Position numbers and translations under genes: made by a program. Of a stretch of DNA of 64,000 nucleotides, positions 60,604 through 64,000 are shown piece after piece. Source of the DNA: Bradyrhizobium sp. (GTDB lineage Bacteria; Pseudomonadota; Alphaproteobacteria; Rhizobiales; Xanthobacteraceae); contig NZ_JACRMG010000009.1 in the NCBI RefSeq assembly GCF_016219575.1, positions 1,224,258-1,288,257 of the forward strand, written 5' to 3'. How positions within the stretch are numbered: position 1 is the first letter of the stretch; every line of letters starts with the position of its first letter. The notes beneath the pieces are model-generated. The model was not told the origin of the DNA and ran no database searches. It saw only the letters and a list, made by a program, of their open reading frames with translations.

Positions 60604-62079
60604 TCACCACCATCTTGGCGCGGTGAAGCGGCCGGCGGCCTGCTCGATCACCTCGCCGAGCGAGAACAGGGTTTCCTCGTCGAAGGGACGGCCGATCAGC
60701 TGCAGACCGAGCGGCAGGCCTTGCGAGTCCTTACCCGCGGGCACGGCGATGCCCGGCAGGCCCGCCATGTTCACGGTCACCGTAAAGATGTCGTTGAGGT
60801 ACATCTCGACGGGATCGGCGCCACCCTTCTCGCCGACGCCGAAGGCCGCCGACGGCGTTGCCGGGGTCAGTATCGCGGTGACGCCCTTGGCGAAGCAGTC
60901 CTCGAAGTCCTTCTTGATCAGCGTGCGCACTTTTTGGGCACGTATATAATAGGCGTCGTAATAGCCGGCCGAGAGCACATAGGTGCCGATCATGACGCGG
61001 CGGCGCACTTCCGCGCCAAAGCCGCTCGCGCGGGTGTTCTCGTACAACTCGATGACATTGCGGCCCTGCTCGCGCAGGCCGTAGCGCACGCCGTCATAGC
61101 GCGCGAGGTTGGAGGAGGCTTCCGCCGGCGCCACGATGTAGTAGGCCGGCAGCGCATATTTGGTGTGCGGCAGCGACACTTCGACGAGTTCGGCGCCGGC
61201 CGCCTTCAGCCAGGCTGCGCCCTCGCTCCAGAGCTTTTCGATCTCCGCGGGCATGCCGTCGAGGCGATACTCCCTGGGAATGCCGATCTTCATGCCCTTC
61301 ACGGACTTGCCGATCGCGGCCTCGTAATCGGGCACAGCGATGTCGACCGACGTCGTGTCCTTCGGATCATGGCCGGCCATCGAACGCAGCAGGATCGCGG
61401 CATCGCGCGTGGTGCGCGCGATCGGCCCGGCCTGGTCGAGCGAGGAGGCAAAGGCGACGATGCCCCAGCGCGAGCAGCGGCCATAGGTCGGCTTCACGCC
61501 GACGGTCGCCGTGAACGCCGCGGGCTGCCGGATCGAACCGCCGGTGTCGGTCGCGGTCGCCCCCATGCACAGCAGTGCCGCCACGGCGGACGCCGAACCG
61601 CCCGACGAGCCGCCCGGCACCAGCGCGGTGTTAGAGCCTTCGCGCCGCCACGGATTGACCACCGGGCCGAAGCACGAGGTCTCGTTCGACGAACCCATCG
61701 CGAATTCGTCATTGTTGAGCTTGCCGAGCATGACCGCGCCGTCGCGCCAGAGCTGCGAGGTGACGGTGGACTCGTAGGGCGGCACGAAATTGCCGAGGAT
61801 TTTCGAACACGCGGTGGTGCGGACGTCCCTGGTCGCGAAGAGATCCTTGATCCCCAGCGGAATGCCGGCAAGCGGCCCCGCCTCACCCTTGGCAATCTTC
61901 GCATCGGCGGCCTGCGCCATGGCGCGGGCCTGGTCCGGCGTCTCCAGCACGAAGGCATTGAGCGAACGCGCGGCCTCCATCGCGGCCAGATGCGCGTCGG
62001 TCAGCTCACGCGACGTAAAGGACTTTTTCGCGAGGCCGTCGCGGGCCTCGGCGATCGTCATCGATGTCAACGTTGTCAT
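60604..62079 (-). CDS. gatA: Aspartyl/glutamyl-tRNA amidotransferase subunit A
   Basis: The amidase subunit of GatCAB that hydrolyses glutamine and channels ammonia to GatB. The 491-residue amidase-signature protein has the Ser-cisSer-Lys triad at Lys78 (LGIKDLF), Ser158 ([12 protein letters not shown]) and Ser182 ([10 protein letters not shown]). It overlaps the orf70 stop by four bases and leads into orf97 and gatB. Confidence 0.97.
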   Translation of the reverse strand: MTTLTSMTIAEARDGLAKKSFTSRELTDAHLAAMEAARSLNAFVLETPDQARAMAQAADAKIAKGEAGPLAGIPLGIKDLFATRDVRTTACSKILGNFVPPYESTVTSQLWRDGAVMLGKLNNDEFAMGSSNETSCFGPVVNPWRREGSNTALVPGGSSGGSASAVAALLCMGATATDTGGSIRQPAAFTATVGVKPTYGRCSRWGIVAFASSLDQAGPIARTTRDAAILLRSMAGHDPKDTTSVDIAVPDYEAAIGKSVKGMKIGIPREYRLDGMPAEIEKLWSEGAAWLKAAGAELVEVSLPHTKYALPAYYIVAPAEASSNLARYDGVRYGLREQGRNVIELYENTRASGFGAEVRRRVMIGTYVLSAGYYDAYYIRAQKVRTLIKKDFEDCFAKGVTAILTPATPSAAFGVGEKGGADPVEMYLNDIFTVTVNMAGLPGIAVPAGKDSQGLPLGLQLIGRPFDEETLFSLGEVIEQAAGRFTAPRWW

Positions 62080-62288
62080 TTATTGATCGGGCTGCAGAAG
62101 AACGGAGAAAGCGTCTTGTCGTTGGCGGGGTCGTCCTGCTTGGGGCGCGTCAACTCGCTGGCCTCGAGCGCGTCGAGCACCGCGTCAATCGCCTTGTCGG
62201 GATCGGCCTGTTTGCCCTGCTTCTCCATGGCATCCAGGAAATCCATATAGGCCTTGTAGGCCTTCTCATCGTCGCAGAGCAGACACAT
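62076..62288 (-). CDS. Small conserved protein with CLLC motif, orf70
   Basis: A 70-residue protein starting [20 protein letters not shown] and ending FFCSPINK. The CxxC near the start plus a late cysteine suggest metal binding or a redox pair. It is placed between gatC and gatA with a four-base overlap with gatA, so it is probably co-translated. No family function is known to me. Confidence 0.78.
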   Translation of the reverse strand: MCLLCDDEKAYKAYMDFLDAMEKQGKQADPDKAIDAVLDALEASELTRPKQDDPANDKTLSPFFCSPINK

Positions 62289-62308
62289 TGGATCTCGCCA
62301 CTCTTTGG

Positions 62309-62359
62309 TTTGACGCGTTTTCTTTACGCGAACCGGTACCCACTTCGCTTGAAAACGCT
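62309..62359. repeat. Short intergenic repeat, family G (copy)
   Basis: TTTGACGCGTTTTCTTTACG followed by CGAACCGGTACCCACTTCGC and TTGAAAACGCT. It is nearly identical to the element at 48974-49024 and lies between gatC and orf70, ending next to the gatC stop. Confidence 0.87.
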
Positions 62360-62362
62360 ATG

Positions 62363-62650
62363 TTACTCAACGACCTTCGGCACCAGAAAGAAGTGATCTT
62401 CCGTTGCCGGCGCATTTTTCAAGATGTCGTCGGCGATGTCGCCGTCGGTGACGACGTCGGCCCGCTTCTTCATCTCCATCGGCGTCACCGAAGTCATCGG
62501 CTCGACGCCGTCGACATTGACCTCCGACAACTGCTCGACAAAGGCCAGCATCGCGTTCAGCTCGCCCTGCAGATGGGGAACTTCGGCGTCGGTGACCGCG
62601 ATCCGCGCCAGATGCGCGATACGGCGAACGGTCGTGGCGTCCACGGACAT
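62363..62650 (-). CDS. gatC: Aspartyl/glutamyl-tRNA amidotransferase subunit C
   Basis: A 95-residue linker that wraps around GatA and stabilises the GatA-GatB complex. The family pattern [20 protein letters not shown] and [20 protein letters not shown] is complete, ending in the VPKVVE tail. It is the first gene of the gatC-orf70-gatA-orf97-gatB unit. Confidence 0.96.
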   Translation of the reverse strand: MSVDATTVRRIAHLARIAVTDAEVPHLQGELNAMLAFVEQLSEVNVDGVEPMTSVTPMEMKKRADVVTDGDIADDILKNAPATEDHFFLVPKVVE

Positions 62651-62731
62651 TAATATATGGCCTCAACGGGGGAATTCAGCCCGCCGTATAGCAGAGGCCG
62701 CTTTTGCGCCGCAACCGAGCTAACAGGCCCC

Positions 62732-63808
62732 TCAGCCGGCCATTTGGCGCATCCGGGCCAGCGCCGCGCCGGCCAGGGCCCGGGTCAGCTCCGCCGCCGG
62801 CATCTCCCGGCCCATCCCGACTGCCTGCCCTGCCCAAAGATTGGTGAAATCGACCCTTCCGAGCTTCTCGGCGGCCACCTTCAACGGCCCGAGCGCGGTG
62901 GCGGCATGGGGGAATGCCGGGGCATCCGGCGAGATCGGGCCGACCTCGCGCATCACGCGGTTGGCGACGCCGCGCGCCGGGCGGCCGGTCATCACATTGG
63001 TGATGACGGTGCTCTCGTCGGTTGCCTGCGCCAGCACCGCGCGGGCCGCCGCGGTCACCTTCGATTCGGGGCAGCGCAGATAGGCGGTGCCGATCTGCAC
63101 GCCGGAGGCGCCGAGCGCCAGGGCCGCCGCGATGCCGCGGCCGTCGGCGATGCCGCCGGCAGCGATGACCGGCACCTTCACGGCATCGACGACCTGCGGC
63201 ACCAGCGCGAAGGTACCGGGCTGCTCGGCGATGTCGTCGGTCAGGAACATGCCGCGGTGGCCGCCGGCTTCCGCGCCTTGCGCGATGATGACGTCGGCGC
63301 CGTTCTGCTCCAGCCAGATCGCCTCCTTCACTGTCGTCGCCGACGACACCACGATGGAGCCCGCCGCCTTGACGCGCCTGACCAGGTCCGGCGACGGCAG
63401 GCCGAAATGGAAACTCGCCACCTCGGGCTTCAGCTCCTCCACCACGGCGCAGAAGGCGGCATCGAACGGCGCACGATTGGCGGCGTTGATCGGTGCGGCG
63501 GGATCAATGCCGAATTCCCCGTAGTAGGAACCAAGCCGCGCCTTCCAGGCGGCCTCGCGCGCGGGATCGGCGTCGACAGGCTTGTGGCAGAAGAAGTTCA
63601 TGTTGACCGGCGCGGAAACGCGCTGGCGGATGATGTTGACCTGCTCCCGCGCCTTCTCTGCCGGGATCATCGCGCAGGGCAATGAGCCCAGCGCCCCGCC
63701 CTGCGCCGCGGCAATCACCAGATCGGCATCCATCACGCCCGCCATCGGCGCCAGCACGATCGGGAATTCGGTCTTGAAGAGGTCGAGAAGTCGGCGGTCC
63801 GGCCACAT
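62732..63808 (-). CDS. Nitronate monooxygenase (FMN)
   Basis: A 358-residue TIM-barrel flavoenzyme of the 2-nitropropane dioxygenase family that oxidises alkyl nitronates such as propionate 3-nitronate. FMN-binding segments are IVLAPMAGVMDADLVIAAAQ, ADVIIAQGAEAGGHRGMF with the conserved histidine, and VIAAGGIADGRGI. It is in the same direction as gatC but 81 bp away. An IS-like sequence begins about 55 bp upstream of the ATG and may have displaced its promoter. Confidence 0.92.
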   Translation of the reverse strand: MWPDRRLLDLFKTEFPIVLAPMAGVMDADLVIAAAQGGALGSLPCAMIPAEKAREQVNIIRQRVSAPVNMNFFCHKPVDADPAREAAWKARLGSYYGEFGIDPAAPINAANRAPFDAAFCAVVEELKPEVASFHFGLPSPDLVRRVKAAGSIVVSSATTVKEAIWLEQNGADVIIAQGAEAGGHRGMFLTDDIAEQPGTFALVPQVVDAVKVPVIAAGGIADGRGIAAALALGASGVQIGTAYLRCPESKVTAAARAVLAQATDESTVITNVMTGRPARGVANRVMREVGPISPDAPAFPHAATALGPLKVAAEKLGRVDFTNLWAGQAVGMGREMPAAELTRALAGAALARMRQMAG

Positions 63809-63859
63809 GGTTTTTCTCTCTTGTCAGTTCAATTCTTGCACTGCTGCACCCTCTCCCCT

Positions 63860-64000
63860 AGTGGGCCTGTTGCGTAATTGGACTTATTGGCCGTGAGAGG
63901 GAAGAGGGACGTCTTTCGGATTGGGGCTGAAGGCTAGGTGGCTGTGTTCGGGGTGAAGCTTATGCTGCGATTGTCGCCCATCGGCGCATGTTGAACGCGA
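63860..64000 (-). mobile_element. Probable IS element, left end at the window edge
   Basis: From about 63860 the sequence changes character: GGGCCTGTTGCGTAATTGG, a typical IS5-like terminus by eye, then non-coding sequence and the end of a minus-strand frame coding AFNMRRWATIAA followed by TAA (63960-64000). Such C-termini are common in IS5/IS4-type transposases. Most of the element would lie beyond the window. Confidence 0.5.
63960..64000 (-). CDS. Transposase C-terminus (partial at the window edge)
   Basis: The last 13 codons of a minus-strand frame ending AFNMRRWATIAA-stop. The AFN(M/L)RR end is typical of IS5/IS4-type (DUF772-linked) transposases. The rest is outside the window, so the family assignment is tentative. 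Confidence 0.45.
   Translation of the reverse strand, partial: AFNMRRWATIAA

Overview
This window is a stretch of high-GC alphaproteobacterial chromosome, almost certainly Bradyrhizobium or a close relative in the Nitrobacteraceae. The signs are a HemB with the aspartate-rich, magnesium-type metal site known from Bradyrhizobium, a potassium-independent membrane pyrophosphatase, a PorB-type rhizobial porin, a DUF3551 secreted protein, Rhizobiales gene order (plsX-fabH-ihfA-merR; glyA-nrdR-ribD-ribE-ribH-nusB; rpoZ-rsh-pdxJ-acpS-lepB-rnc-era-recO-parC), and many intergenic palindromic repeats of the type that litters Bradyrhizobium genomes. Most of the window is ordinary housekeeping sequence. 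No phage, CRISPR array, replication origin or rRNA was seen.

Layout. 1-4.6 kb (minus strand): cytochrome bc1 assembly chaperone, YceD/DUF177, plsX, fabH, ihfA and a MerR regulator, with bamE and a Bug-type solute-binding protein divergent. 6.3-15 kb (minus): hppA, thiL, nusB, the riboflavin genes ribH-ribE-ribD, nrdR and glyA. 15.3-21.8 kb: small conserved genes, a GST, an LdtR-like MarR regulator, a DUF6163 membrane protein, hemB, DUF6151, an RDD protein and the N-degron transferase bpt. 21.8-34.8 kb: a transport-rich, more accessory block with mntH, three MFS carriers, a class III cyclase, arsC, a cation-diffusion exporter, a PQQ dehydrogenase, and a GntR-slipin operon. 34.9-45.6 kb (minus): parC, recO, era, rnc, lepB, acpS, pdxJ, rsh and rpoZ, covering translation, secretion, cofactor, lipid and stringent-response functions. 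45.9-52.4 kb: a NYN-domain protein overlapping a family 5 uracil-DNA glycosylase, a peroxiredoxin, smpB, mscL, dapA and a lytic transglycosylase. 52.7-58.1 kb is gene-poor: DUF3551, the porin, tRNA-Ser(GCT), a probable decayed DNA methylase, a Sel1-like protein and a 30-residue lysine-rich protein, separated by long non-coding stretches with several hairpins. 58.1-63.8 kb (minus): gatC-orf70-gatA-orf97-gatB for the GatCAB amidotransferase, and a nitronate monooxygenase. The right edge runs into what looks like the 3' end of an IS transposase gene.

The most unusual object is gatB. Its frame is 743 residues, about 250 longer than a normal GatB. The extra N-terminal part (about residues 4-254) is an unrelated helical protein of much lower GC (about 51% by hand count over 59581-60000, against roughly 65-70% in adjacent gatB). 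It lies exactly between the ancestral start codon, which still overlaps the upstream gene by four bases, and the first conserved GatB residues. This looks like an in-frame capture of a foreign gene by an essential tRNA-amidation subunit. Other items to follow up are the methylase remnant beside tRNA-Ser, the lysine-rich micro-protein, candidate operators in front of hemB, mntH and the GntR-slipin operon, and the families of palindromic repeats.
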